Assembly (NCBI RefSeq): GCF_000948975.2
Contig: NZ_CP059735.1
Coordinates: 6,198,603-6,262,602 of the forward strand
Direction: 5' to 3'
From: Thalassomonas actiniarum
GTDB lineage: Bacteria; Pseudomonadota; Gammaproteobacteria; Enterobacterales; Alteromonadaceae
DNA length: 64,000 nt
Part shown: positions 17,695 through 26,593 of the stretch, piece by piece
Layout of the letters: the number at the start of each line of letters is the position of its first letter
How positions within the stretch are numbered: position 1 is the first letter of the stretch
The notes under the pieces: generated by a model
The model's database searches: none
Told to the model about the DNA's origin: nothing
Seen by the model: the letters and a program-made list of their open reading frames with translations, nothing else
Position numbers and translations under genes: made by a program

Positions 17695-18600
17695 TCAGCC
17701 ATCACTCCAGTCCGCCTGCTCCAGCAGCTGGGTAAGCGCCCGTAATGCTTTACCTTTATTACTGATTTTCCAGGCGAGAAAACTTTCCAAATCATTGGCG
17801 GGATCCAATTTTAATTCCAGCAAGGTGCCGTTGGCAAGATCTTCTACGATACGCTTGCGCGGCAAATGCCCGACCCCCAAACCGGCGCGCAAGGCCGCCA
17901 TTTTTTGATCCATGTTTTGCACATAAAGCTTCTGGTAACCATTGGTCAGTCCAGCTGAACGAGTTACATTCAATTTCGAGGTATCGGGGATCACGATACG
18001 CCTGATTTTTGATAATACCGCCAGCATAGACTTACCGTCTTCGGCAAATTCGGCATATTCATGATGTGCCGCAATCACCGGCACCATTTCTGCTTTCGCC
18101 ATAGGCACCGAGCGGAAACCTTTCAGCAGGGGAATAGGACCGGGGGCACCGACCACCAGATCAATCTGGTTATGCTCCAGGGCATCCCAGCCGCCGCTGA
18201 GCACACATTCGGTAACCTCAACTTCTATGCTCGGATGCTCCTTAAGAAAGTCCTGCAAGACAGTAAAAAAGACTTTGTAGTTGCCGGTAGATTCAATGGC
18301 GATTTTAAGATGGGTTTCCCAGCCGGTGGAGGTTTCCCGGGCTTTTTCCACCAGCTGGCTGCTGGCCTGGAGGATCTGCCGCCCTTCTTCGAGCACCACT
18401 TTACCGGCTGCGGTGAGCACCGAGCGGCGGCCCTGGCGTTCAAACAAGGTAATGCCAAGATTTTCTTCAAGTTTTTGCATTATATAGGATAAAGCCGACG
18501 TCGCCTTGTTCATTTCTTCCGCAGCTTTGGCAAAACTTTGTCGCCTGTCTATGGCATCTATCACAAGCAATGCTTCAATAGTGATGGGCATTTTGCTCAT
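17695..18600 (-). CDS. LysR family transcriptional regulator
   Basis: 301 residues. The N-terminal winged helix-turn-helix (IDAIDRRQSFAKAAEEMNKA, SALSYIMQKLEENLGI, LFERQGRRSVLTAAGKVVL) is typical of LysR, followed by a linker helix and a periplasmic-binding-like effector domain from about residue 92. It is divergent from the HPPD-like gene, the usual arrangement for a LysR that controls its neighbour. The start has AAGGAA upstream. Confidence 0.93.
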   Translation of the reverse strand: MSKMPITIEALLVIDAIDRRQSFAKAAEEMNKATSALSYIMQKLEENLGITLFERQGRRSVLTAAGKVVLEEGRQILQASSQLVEKARETSTGWETHLKIAIESTGNYKVFFTVLQDFLKEHPSIEVEVTECVLSGGWDALEHNQIDLVVGAPGPIPLLKGFRSVPMAKAEMVPVIAAHHEYAEFAEDGKSMLAVLSKIRRIVIPDTSKLNVTRSAGLTNGYQKLYVQNMDQKMAALRAGLGVGHLPRKRIVEDLANGTLLELKLDPANDLESFLAWKISNKGKALRALTQLLEQADWSDG

Positions 18601-18622
18601 TTCAATTCCTTTTTATATTCAA

Positions 18623-18664
18623 TTTTTTAGAACATTTTAAACTAATTTACACTGTTTTTTAGAA
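18623..18664. promoter_or_regulatory. Candidate LysR-binding direct repeats
   Basis: The sequence TTTTTTAGAA occurs at 18623-18632 and again at 18655-18664, 32 bases apart (about three helical turns), just upstream of the LysR start and in the divergent promoter region of the HPPD-like gene. Position and spacing suit a regulator site, but AT-rich repeats arise easily by chance. Confidence 0.3.
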
Positions 18665-18845
18665 TCTTGATATTAATTAAAATTTTTATCGTGAATTTAT
18701 TGGAGTGATGGTCTTTTCCACAGAGCTTGTGAAGTTTGCAGGTCGATTGTTTTTTCTAATGTTAACAACGATGTAACAAAACAGCTTCACTATCATCAAT
18801 TCTGGCTCACTTCATCGAGAGTTATCATTACACAGGGAGTATTAC

Positions 18846-19871
18846 GTGAAAAATCAAATTAAATTTATTGAGTTTTGTGCCGCAGAAGCAGGCGAATTAT
18901 TACGTGCTTTTGGTCGCTTAGGACTAAACTATTCCGGCAAGCATAAAACGAAAAACATCTTTTTATTCGAGCAAGGCGACATTACCTTTATCGCCAACTG
19001 TGAAAGAACGGGTTATGCAGCCGAGCATTGTGCAGAACACGGACCGTCAATCGTTTCTCTTGGCTTACAAATGCAAGACGATACCATCATGGACAAAGCA
19101 GCGGCACTGGGTTACCAGACCTTTACCGCACGGGAAGCCAAAACCGGCATCACCCTGCCTTCAATCGTCGGCCCCGGCAATGTCTTAGTGCGCACTTTCT
19201 CGGAAAACAGCTGGAATGAGTTCAAAACCATCCATTTCGACATGCAACCGTCAGAGTTATTCCGCCCGGATTATTGCCTGCTCAACATAGATCATATCGC
19301 GGTAAACGCCCGCAAAGGTAATCTTGAAGCCTGGCGTGAGTTTTATTTCAACGTGTTTGATTTTATTGAAACCTCTGACTTTATCATTCAAGGCAAGCAA
19401 ACGGCTTTCCGTTGTAACCCTACCGCTTCCCAATGCGGCAATATCAAAATCGTACTTAACGAAGATTTTGAAGACGGCTCGCAAATTTCAGAATTTATCC
19501 AGGCCAATAACGGCGACGGTATCCAGCATATCGCCTTCAAATCTTCCAGCATGCCTTACAGCGTAAGCCGCCTGGTGGATAATGAAATCAACTTTATGAA
19601 GACACCGGACAGCTATTATGATCTCATTGACGGCCGCATCCCGGGACACGGTGAAAATGTTGAGGAATTAAGAAAGCACAACATCTTGATCGATAACGAC
19701 AGATACGACAAAAACGCTATCTTGTTGCAGGTCTTCACAGAATCCTTAATCGGCCCTATTTTCTTCGAACTTATCCACCGTAAAGGCAATGAAGGATTTG
19801 GCGAAGGCAATGTTAAAGCCCTGTTCGAAGCGGTTGAACTCGACCAACGCAAGCGCGGTTTGCTTGCTTAA
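18846..19871 (+). CDS. 4-hydroxyphenylpyruvate dioxygenase family protein
   Basis: 341 residues, two VOC-fold halves. The iron ligands of the HPPD family can be placed at His150 (NIDHIAVNA), His228 (GDGIQHIAF) and Glu308 (FFELIHRKG), and the C-terminal helix region GFGEGNVKALFEA matches HPPD closely. HPPD turns 4-hydroxyphenylpyruvate and O2 into homogentisate and CO2; the close relative HmaS makes 4-hydroxymandelate and cannot be excluded by eye. It is divergent from a LysR gene and followed by an aromatic hydroxylase. Homogentisate dioxygenase genes are absent from the window, so the product may have another fate. Confidence 0.9.
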   Translation: MKNQIKFIEFCAAEAGELLRAFGRLGLNYSGKHKTKNIFLFEQGDITFIANCERTGYAAEHCAEHGPSIVSLGLQMQDDTIMDKAAALGYQTFTAREAKTGITLPSIVGPGNVLVRTFSENSWNEFKTIHFDMQPSELFRPDYCLLNIDHIAVNARKGNLEAWREFYFNVFDFIETSDFIIQGKQTAFRCNPTASQCGNIKIVLNEDFEDGSQISEFIQANNGDGIQHIAFKSSSMPYSVSRLVDNEINFMKTPDSYYDLIDGRIPGHGENVEELRKHNILIDNDRYDKNAILLQVFTESLIGPIFFELIHRKGNEGFGEGNVKALFEAVELDQRKRGLLA

Positions 19872-20029
19872 TACCAAACGTAATAAAGAAGTGACCAAAA
19901 TTCAATGAGGATAAATATTCAAATTCAAGACACGTGATTGACCAATAGCAAGCTATTGGGATTGAGCGCAACGAAGAAGTTGGATATTTAAACCATTGAA
20001 GGTGGTTAGTTCATTATTTCGTTTGGTAT
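19871..20029. mobile_element. MITE-like element with terminal inverted repeats
   Basis: A 159-bp non-coding element. Its ends are ATACCAAACGTAATAA (19871-19886) and TTATTTCGTTTGGTAT (20014-20029), which are inverted copies with one mismatch in 16; a weaker match continues inward to about 50 bp (CCAAAATTCAAT against CCACCTTCAAT). It holds no reading frame. It sits exactly at the stop codon of the HPPD-like gene, whose last TAA base is the first base of the element, and precedes the hydroxylase gene. No target duplication is obvious. Confidence 0.75.
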
Positions 20030-20058
20030 CAGTAAATCATTAAAATGGAAGTAGTAAA

Positions 20059-21690
20059 ATGAGAGAGTTTACGCAACGCTCTACGAGCCAGCAAAGCAGC
20101 TACCCTGTGGTTGTGGTCGGTGCCGGTCCTATTGGACTCGCCTTAGCCGTCGACCTGGCTCAACGTAATATCAATGTGGTTTTAATCGATCAAAAAACCA
20201 AGGTCGGCCGGGGCTCCCGGGCGGTAACCTTTTCCAAAAGATCTTTGGAAATCTTCGACAAGCTAGGGGTCGGCGATCAGATCACCGACCATGGTACCCA
20301 ATGGTCCATCAGCCGCACTTACTTTGGCGATGAAATGATCGACGCCAAAAACCTGCAACCGGAACAGGGCCTTAAACGCCCTGCATACGTGAACCTACAG
20401 CAATACCATGTTGAAGATTACCTGGTAAAAAGGGCGCAGCAATTACCCAATCTGGAAATGCGCTGGGGCACAAAACTGCTTTCCCACCAGCAGGATGAAC
20501 AAGGGGTACAACTTAACCTTGAAGATCCCGAAGGTGAATACCAGTTAAACGCCCAATATATGGTGGCGGCAGACGGCGCCCACAGCCCGATCCGCAAAGC
20601 CATGAACCTGAAATTTGACGGCCGCGAATTTAAAGATCGCTTCCTGATTGTTGATGCAGTGATGGAAGCCGACTATGCCCCGGAAAGGCATTTCTGGTTT
20701 TCACCGAGTTTCCACGAAGGCCACTCTGTGTTGCTGCACAAGCAACCGGATAATATCTGGCGTATTGATTTCCAGCTCGGCTGGGACAGCGATCCGGAAG
20801 TGGAAGTCGAAGAAGAAAGAGTCAAACAGCGTTTATATAAAATGCTCGGCGACGATGCCAAATTCGAACTTAAGTGGGTCAGCGTTTATACCTTTGAATG
20901 TCGCCAGATGAGCAACTTCAAACACGGCCGCACCCTCTTTATCGGTGATGCCGCCCACAGGGTTTCTCCTTTTGGCGCCCGCGGTGCCAACAGCGGTTTC
21001 CAGGATGCCGACAACCTCAGCTGGAAACTGGCCCGGGTCATTAACGACCAGGCCACAGACGCCCTGCTTGAGAGCTACAGTGAAGAACGCCATACCGGCG
21101 CCATGAAAAATCTGCAGGAATCAAGCCGCAGCACTGACTTTATTACCCCTAAGTCAAAGCAAAGCTTCCGTTTCCGGGATGCGGTGCTGACCTTGGCAAA
21201 AACCCATCACAGCGCCAAACAGATGATCAACAGCGGCCGCTTATCTACCGCCACAGATCACCTGGACTCTTCGTTAAACGGTGACAGTGATGCCATGACC
21301 GGCGGTATCTTACCCGGTCAGGTCGCTCTGGACGCCTCCATCACCACAGCCGCCGGCCCTGCCTGGCTGTTGGAACAGTTGGCGGGCAACTTCGCCCTGA
21401 TACACTTTGGCGAGCCGAGTGAGCAGCAGCTAAAAGACTTTGACTTATTAACTGAAATCGACCAAAGCCTGCGTTTATTAGTTGTTGCGAAACAAATTCG
21501 CCAAACGGGTGACAAACGTATTCAACACCTTGTTGACCAGGACGGCTTAATGGCTCAGCGCTATCTTGGCAATGAAAGCGGTGAACAGGGCACTACCTAC
21601 CTGATCCGCCCCGATGACTTTGTCGCCGGCCGCTGGCTCAGCTGGAATAAAGAGAAGATCCAATCAACATTTGCAGGATGCCTGAAATGA
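20059..21690 (+). CDS. FAD-dependent aromatic hydroxylase (MhpA/PHBH-like)
   Basis: 543 residues. The FAD Rossmann motif VVVVGAGPIGLALAVDLAQR is at residues 14-33, the DG motif VAADGAHSPIRKAMN near 173 and the GD motif TLFIGDAAHRVSPFGARGAN near 293. A C-terminal thioredoxin-like domain from about 420 completes the long group A type. Such enzymes hydroxylate phenolic acids with NAD(P)H. It follows the dioxygenase gene after the MITE and overlaps the small DUF2783-like gene. I infer it works on the dioxygenase product or a related phenol. Confidence 0.9.
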   Translation: MREFTQRSTSQQSSYPVVVVGAGPIGLALAVDLAQRNINVVLIDQKTKVGRGSRAVTFSKRSLEIFDKLGVGDQITDHGTQWSISRTYFGDEMIDAKNLQPEQGLKRPAYVNLQQYHVEDYLVKRAQQLPNLEMRWGTKLLSHQQDEQGVQLNLEDPEGEYQLNAQYMVAADGAHSPIRKAMNLKFDGREFKDRFLIVDAVMEADYAPERHFWFSPSFHEGHSVLLHKQPDNIWRIDFQLGWDSDPEVEVEEERVKQRLYKMLGDDAKFELKWVSVYTFECRQMSNFKHGRTLFIGDAAHRVSPFGARGANSGFQDADNLSWKLARVINDQATDALLESYSEERHTGAMKNLQESSRSTDFITPKSKQSFRFRDAVLTLAKTHHSAKQMINSGRLSTATDHLDSSLNGDSDAMTGGILPGQVALDASITTAAGPAWLLEQLAGNFALIHFGEPSEQQLKDFDLLTEIDQSLRLLVVAKQIRQTGDKRIQHLVDQDGLMAQRYLGNESGEQGTTYLIRPDDFVAGRWLSWNKEKIQSTFAGCLK

Positions 21691-21929
21691 AGCACCAGGA
21701 TGAAAATGTGATGAACAATGACAACCTCACCAATGAAGCAAAACATGACTGGGATGAAGTGTATGCCCGCTTGATTGCCAGCCATGAAGGCTTAACGGAA
21801 GAACAGTCGGCACGGCTCAATTCCAGCCTGATATTGCTGATGCTTAAGCACGTTCCCGCGCTTGAGCAGATACAGGCATATCTGGACGAATCCAGGGCTT
21901 TTTCATTGGCGCCGCCAGTAAAAGAATAA
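21687..21929 (+). CDS. DUF2783-like small partner protein
   Basis: 80 residues, acidic and helical. The core DEVYARLIASHEGLTEEQSA followed by RLNSSLILLMLKHV resembles DUF2783, a small family I know as a neighbour of aromatic FAD hydroxylases. The start at ATG 21687 overlaps the hydroxylase stop by 4 bp (ATGA), with AGGA 8 bases upstream; an ATG at 21678 is too close to that site. Translational coupling supports a protein partner or accessory factor of the hydroxylase. Its biochemical role is not known to me. Confidence 0.75.
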   Translation: MKHQDENVMNNDNLTNEAKHDWDEVYARLIASHEGLTEEQSARLNSSLILLMLKHVPALEQIQAYLDESRAFSLAPPVKE

Positions 21930-22032
21930 CCCTAATAACCACAAGAGAATAACCAGGCTGGTGCTGATATTTATCATCACCGGCCTGTGTATAACTACGA
22001 AAACCACGGACCAACACAATTAAGGAAATAAG

Positions 22033-23988
22033 ATGAGTAAGAAGTTATTTCTGAGTTCGCTGATCGCTACCGCGTTTATCGGCACTTCAGGCAGTACTTT
22101 GGCTTTTCATACTGAACACGGGCATAACAGCCAGCACAAAGTCGTAAAGAAAGTATTAACCACAGAACAGCAAAAACTCAATATCGAGTTAAAAGAGAAA
22201 GGTGACGGGGCTTATTACTTCCCGTATAACTTTTATAATCCGCGTCATATCCGCAACAAAAACTCCCTGCAACAGGTAGGTACTGAAGTCAGCGATGAAG
22301 TGCTGGATCAGTTAACCGGCGATGTTTCAGAGAAAGATGTCGCGGAATTGAAAAACCATATCGACGGTGCCAATAAAAACCGTACTTTTGGTTACCCGAC
22401 CAACTATGATCACCCGGCTTTTGCCAATCCAAAGCAAGTGACTTCCGACCAGTCCGGCGATTTAAAATATGATCTGAACGTACAATACGGCAATCATAAA
22501 TTCAGAACTTTGCAGCAGGGCAAGCAAGTCACTAAAGACCTGCACTTGCGCGGCTATGGCGGTGAATTGGTGGGACCAACTTTTGTGGTTAAACCGGGCG
22601 ATACTTTAAAAATCCGCATGAACAACTTATTGCCGCCGGAAACCCATAGAATGGAATGCGACATGAGCGATCCTAACGCCCATTGCGATCACACCACGCC
22701 GCATGCCTTCAATACCACCAATTTGCACACCCACGGCTTACACGTTGACCCGAACGGGAAAAGTGACAATGTTTTCGTGAAGCTCGAAGGCGGCGAGTCA
22801 TTCGACTACGAAATCCATATTCCTGAAGATCATGCCGCCGGTACTTTCTGGTACCACGCCCATGTTCACGGTTCCACTACGGTACAGGTAGCCAGTGGTG
22901 TTCACGGCGCCATTATCGTGCGCGGCGACTATGATGAAATACCGCAAATCGCCCAGGCAAAAGAGCGCATCATGATGCTGCAAACCATGGCCTTTGACGA
23001 AAACGGTGAAATTGAAGATAACGAAAACTATTTCGTTGAAAAATGGCATCCGGAAGGCTGGGCCAACGGCTGGCATACGTCAATCAACGGCCAGGTTATG
23101 CCTGAGATCATCATGCAGCCGGGCAGCACGGAATTATGGCGTTTTGTTCACGCCGGTATCCGTGAATACATGAACCTGCAGCTGGTGAATGCCTGTGACA
23201 GCCAATATAACGTGCCTTTAGTGCAGTTGGCGGCCGATGGTATTCCGTTCCGTAAAAAACGTCTATCCGACGACAAGGGCGCTTTTATTGCCCCGGGTTA
23301 CCGCTCAGATGTCATGGTGAAGCCAAGACGTCGCGGTGTTTATTACCTGATCGACGCTTCGGTTGAAGGTGCTACCGAATTACCGGCCAGCTACTGCCAT
23401 AAAAACCGCGAAACCGAAGAGTTCACCTTCGACGAATCCGCCCAGAATATCCTGGCCCGGGTAACGGTTACCGGCGAACGTCACCGCATGCGTCTGCCGC
23501 GCAATAAGCAGCTGAAACAACTGACCCGTCCAAGACAGATCGAAGACAGCGAATTAAGCGATGAAATTGAATACTCAGTATTTAATATCAACCCTAAAGA
23601 AGGTGTAGATCCAAGTGATGAAGCCCAGTTTGTCGGCGCCAACTTCGACTTCACCATCAACGGAAAAACCTTTGATCCTGCTGATGTACGCGAGTTGAAA
23701 TATGGTACCGCGCAAACCTGGAAGTTAAGCTCGCTGTTCTATTTCCACCCGTACCACATCCATGTCAATCCGTTCGAAGTGATCACCCGTGATGACAGCG
23801 GTAATATCACCGACCGTTACTGGCGTGATACTATGCTGGTATGGCCTGCCGATGCCGGCCAGGATCCTGAAGACGCGGTTGTGGAAATCCGTACCCGCTA
23901 TGAAGACTTCAAAGGTTCCTTCGTGATGCATTGCCACATTCTCGATCACGAAGATCGTGGTATGATGGAAAAAGTCGAAATCAAATAA
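22033..23988 (+). CDS. Secreted multicopper oxidase
   Basis: 651 residues with a signal peptide (LFLSSLIATAFIGTSGSTLA). All four copper motifs are present: TNLHTHGLHVDP, FWYHAHVHGSTTVQ, FHPYHIHVNPFE and FVMHCHILDHEDRGMM, the last with the Cys of the type 1 site flanked by His. Three cupredoxin domains are expected. Such laccase-like enzymes oxidise phenols or metal ions and reduce O2 to water outside the cytoplasm. An unusual His-rich N-terminal stretch (FHTEHGHNSQH) follows the signal. In this block it may oxidise a secreted phenol such as a hydroquinone, which is inference. Confidence 0.93.
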   Translation: MSKKLFLSSLIATAFIGTSGSTLAFHTEHGHNSQHKVVKKVLTTEQQKLNIELKEKGDGAYYFPYNFYNPRHIRNKNSLQQVGTEVSDEVLDQLTGDVSEKDVAELKNHIDGANKNRTFGYPTNYDHPAFANPKQVTSDQSGDLKYDLNVQYGNHKFRTLQQGKQVTKDLHLRGYGGELVGPTFVVKPGDTLKIRMNNLLPPETHRMECDMSDPNAHCDHTTPHAFNTTNLHTHGLHVDPNGKSDNVFVKLEGGESFDYEIHIPEDHAAGTFWYHAHVHGSTTVQVASGVHGAIIVRGDYDEIPQIAQAKERIMMLQTMAFDENGEIEDNENYFVEKWHPEGWANGWHTSINGQVMPEIIMQPGSTELWRFVHAGIREYMNLQLVNACDSQYNVPLVQLAADGIPFRKKRLSDDKGAFIAPGYRSDVMVKPRRRGVYYLIDASVEGATELPASYCHKNRETEEFTFDESAQNILARVTVTGERHRMRLPRNKQLKQLTRPRQIEDSELSDEIEYSVFNINPKEGVDPSDEAQFVGANFDFTINGKTFDPADVRELKYGTAQTWKLSSLFYFHPYHIHVNPFEVITRDDSGNITDRYWRDTMLVWPADAGQDPEDAVVEIRTRYEDFKGSFVMHCHILDHEDRGMMEKVEIK

Positions 23989-24019
23989 CCTGGTGCCGAG
24001 CACGTAAGGTTAACGAAAT

Positions 24020-24046
24020 AAAGGAGGGGTTTTCCCCTCCTTTTCT
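24020..24046 (+). terminator. Rho-independent terminator
   Basis: A 10-bp perfect stem AAAGGAGGGG / CCCCTCCTTT with a TTTT loop and T-run follows the multicopper oxidase gene. The aminotransferase gene 40 bp on is therefore partly or fully uncoupled. Confidence 0.85.
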
Positions 24047-24083
24047 TTGAATTAAATGAACCCTTTTATTAAAGAGAGTTGTT

Positions 24084-25205
24084 ATGAATTTTACTTCCTT
24101 TCACCCGACACCGCGCACCTTGATGGGCCCGGGCCCAAGCGATGTTTCACCCCGGGTTTTATCCGCCCTGAGCCGCCCGACCATAGGTCATTTAGACCCC
24201 GAGTTCGTCGCTATGATGGACGAGCTTAAAGCCCTGTTAAAGTATGCTTTTCAGACCGAAAATGAATTAACCATGCCGGTATCGGCCCCGGGCTCTGCCG
24301 GCATGGAAACCTGCTTTGTCAACCTGATTGAGCCGGGTGAGAAAGTCATTGTGTGTGTTAACGGCGTTTTCGGCACCCGTATGGTGGAAAATGTCGAGCG
24401 TATCGGCGCTACCGCCATTGTCGTCAATGACGACTGGGGCAAGCCGGTTGATCTCGAGAAAGTAAAAAAAGCCTTCAGTGAACATCCGGATGCCGCCTGC
24501 CTGGCTTTTGTCCATGCGGAAACCTCTACCGGCGTTTTATCCGATGCCAAGGCCTTATGTCAGATCGCCCGCGATAACGGCGCTTTATCTATTGTTGATG
24601 CGGTCACCTCCCTTGGCGGTGTCGAATTAAGAGTCGATGACTGGGGCATAGATGCTGTCTATTCCGGCAGCCAGAAATGTCTTTCCTGCGTTCCCGGTAT
24701 CTCGCCGGTCAGTTTTAGCCCGAAAGCGGTAGAAAAGCTTAAAGGCCGTAAAACCAAAGTACCGAGCTGGTTCCTGGACCAGTCGCTGGTTATGAATTAC
24801 TGGGGCGGCGAAGGTAAACGCACCTATCACCATACCGCACCGGTTAATGCCATGTACGCCCTGCACGAATCCTTGTTGTTATTAAAACAGGAAGGTCTGG
24901 AAAATGCCTGGCAGCGCCATAAAGATCAGCATGAGCTGCTGAAAAAAGGCTTAACCGAGTTAGGCATAGAATTTATCGTGGACGAAGCCTACCGCTTGCC
25001 GCAGTTAAATACCGTAGTGATCCCGGCCGGTGTCGATGATGCAGAAGTCAGGGGCAAATTACTTAACAATTACAACCTGGAAATTGGTGCAGGTTTAGGT
25101 ATTTTTGCCGGTAAAGCCTGGCGTATCGGCCTGATGGGTTATGCCGCCCGCGAAGAAAATGTTGCCTTATGCCTGACGGCACTGAAAAGCGCTTTGGCCA
25201 AGTAA
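24084..25205 (+). CDS. Class V aminotransferase (alanine-glyoxylate / serine-pyruvate type)
   Basis: 373 residues. The N-terminal MGPGPSDVSPRVLSALSRPTIGHLDPEF stretch (start LMGPGPSDVSPRV), the substrate-binding GSAGMETC segment, the cofactor strand ALSIVDAVTSLGG and the PLP lysine in YSGSQKCLSCVPG define the AGXT1/serine-glyoxylate branch. These enzymes transfer an amino group from alanine or serine to glyoxylate or other 2-oxo acids. It lies at the end of the aromatic block behind a terminator. A role in making or using an aromatic 2-oxo acid is possible but not shown. Confidence 0.9.
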   Translation: MNFTSFHPTPRTLMGPGPSDVSPRVLSALSRPTIGHLDPEFVAMMDELKALLKYAFQTENELTMPVSAPGSAGMETCFVNLIEPGEKVIVCVNGVFGTRMVENVERIGATAIVVNDDWGKPVDLEKVKKAFSEHPDAACLAFVHAETSTGVLSDAKALCQIARDNGALSIVDAVTSLGGVELRVDDWGIDAVYSGSQKCLSCVPGISPVSFSPKAVEKLKGRKTKVPSWFLDQSLVMNYWGGEGKRTYHHTAPVNAMYALHESLLLLKQEGLENAWQRHKDQHELLKKGLTELGIEFIVDEAYRLPQLNTVVIPAGVDDAEVRGKLLNNYNLEIGAGLGIFAGKAWRIGLMGYAAREENVALCLTALKSALAK

Positions 25206-25228
25206 CTTTCTGCCTGGCAAGCATACTG

Positions 25229-25252
25229 ATTGAGGCTCAAATGAGCCTCAAT
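25229..25252. terminator. Bidirectional hairpin between convergent genes
   Basis: A perfect 11-bp inverted repeat (ATTGAGGCTCA / TGAGCCTCAAT) with a 2-base centre lies between the stops of the aminotransferase and the LysR gene. Confidence 0.6.
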
Positions 25253-25262
25253 TAAAACCCCC

Positions 25263-26261
25263 TTAAACCAACTCCATCATCTCGGTTTCTGCCAGCAGTT
25301 CTACAGCGATATTCTGCTGCAGCACCTTTTCCTCCCTCTCTATTCCCGGAATAAACAACTGTTTGCCACTTTGCTGCGCCAACTGCTTGCTGTGGTAACG
25401 CACGGCACTGATAAAACTGCGCCCGGCAGGCCCAAGGATAGTGGCCTCATTTAATAATAAATACAGCTGGGCCAGACGGCTGGAACTCTGGCCTAAGCGC
25501 AGGGGTTTTAACAGCCCCTGTGTTAACTGCTCACCGATTTCGCTCACCGGCAACCAGGCAAAACCAAAACCGTTACTGATCATGTCGATAGAAGTGCGCA
25601 TATGACTCACGGTCCAGCGCTGCTCCGAACCGAGCCAGCCGTCATTATAGTCGGCATGCTCCCCCGAATCCCTGACCACTATCTGGTGGTGATCTTTCAG
25701 GGTTTCAAAAGTCAACGGCTGCCCGCTTTGGTGCAGCACATGATCTTTATGGGCGACGGCAATAAACTCTATCATGCACAGCTGCTCGCTAAAGCCGTAA
25801 TTGGGCGAAGTGGAAGAGATGCAAATATCTACTTGCCCGCTTTCCAGCAATTCAAGCGAGCCGGTGAGCACGGTTTCCATCAGCTCAATGCGCAACAGGG
25901 GAAATTGCGCCGATAAATCCTGGAGAATGTTATAGAGGATTTTCTGGGGAAAAACTTCATCAACGGCAATTTTAAGCTGCCGCTCACTGTCCTGGGTTAA
26001 ACTCTGCCCTATGGCTTCGAGCTTATGGGCCTCATCCAGCACATGGCTGGCCTGGCGCAGCAATAATTCACCGGCATTGGTTAACCGGGTTTTCCGGCCC
26101 ACCACTTCAATCAGCTTAACATTCAATGACTTTTCCAGTTTCTGTACCGCATAATGAATGGTGGACTGGCTTTTATTAATGGCATTGCCCGCCTGATAAA
26201 AACCATGATTTTCCACTACCGCGCGGAACATACGCCATTGTTCGAGTGTTGTTTTCAGCAT
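25263..26261 (-). CDS. LysR family transcriptional regulator
   Basis: 332 residues. Helix-turn-helix in residues about 5-65 (WRMFRAVVENHGFYQAGNAI, STIHYAVQKLEKSL, KTRLTNAGELLL), then a linker and a substrate-binding-like effector domain from about 92, with a tail about 30 residues longer than usual (LFIPGIEREEKVLQQNIAVE). The start is taken at ATG 26261 behind AGGTGAG; GTG at 26267 is possible. It is convergent with the aminotransferase. It may regulate the aromatic block together with the first LysR. Confidence 0.92.
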   Translation of the reverse strand: MLKTTLEQWRMFRAVVENHGFYQAGNAINKSQSTIHYAVQKLEKSLNVKLIEVVGRKTRLTNAGELLLRQASHVLDEAHKLEAIGQSLTQDSERQLKIAVDEVFPQKILYNILQDLSAQFPLLRIELMETVLTGSLELLESGQVDICISSTSPNYGFSEQLCMIEFIAVAHKDHVLHQSGQPLTFETLKDHHQIVVRDSGEHADYNDGWLGSEQRWTVSHMRTSIDMISNGFGFAWLPVSEIGEQLTQGLLKPLRLGQSSSRLAQLYLLLNEATILGPAGRSFISAVRYHSKQLAQQSGKQLFIPGIEREEKVLQQNIAVELLAETEMMELV

Positions 26262-26593
26262 ACTCACCTAATTTACAAGGATTTCCCTGGTCGTTAAATT
26301 TCAGGGAAATAGAATTTCACCGGTATTTTCAGTCGGGTACAAGATGGATAAACAAGAAACGGCAAGGCCTTAGCGGTCAGCTAATAGCAGTGAACTTCCT
26401 TGCCGGGAGCCGGGATAACTTTATTCGTTATCCGGCGATCATATCCATATGATTTCCGGGAAGCATAAGCGCTGGATTTTCCAGGCTAAGCCGGATACCG
26501 GCTTGATTAATTTTTTAAACTTTTACCGGGTGCCGGCGATGCAGCCCCCGGTATTCGCCATTCATCAACAATAATTTCAAGGTGATAATTTAA
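26262..26593. other. Intergenic region with palindromes, 332 bp
   Basis: Between the LysR start and the stop of the YqjG-type gene, both minus. It contains a hairpin GGGATAAC / GTTATCC near 26412-26433 and a perfect AAGCCGG / CCGGCTT palindrome at 26488-26504 that is followed by a T-run on the plus strand. The first is a possible end signal for the GST gene. No gene is seen. Confidence 0.4.

Noticed and set aside
26488-26504. Terminator for a plus-strand gene
   Set aside because: The hairpin and T-run point along the plus strand, but no plus-strand gene ends nearby; kept only as a palindrome in the intergenic entry.
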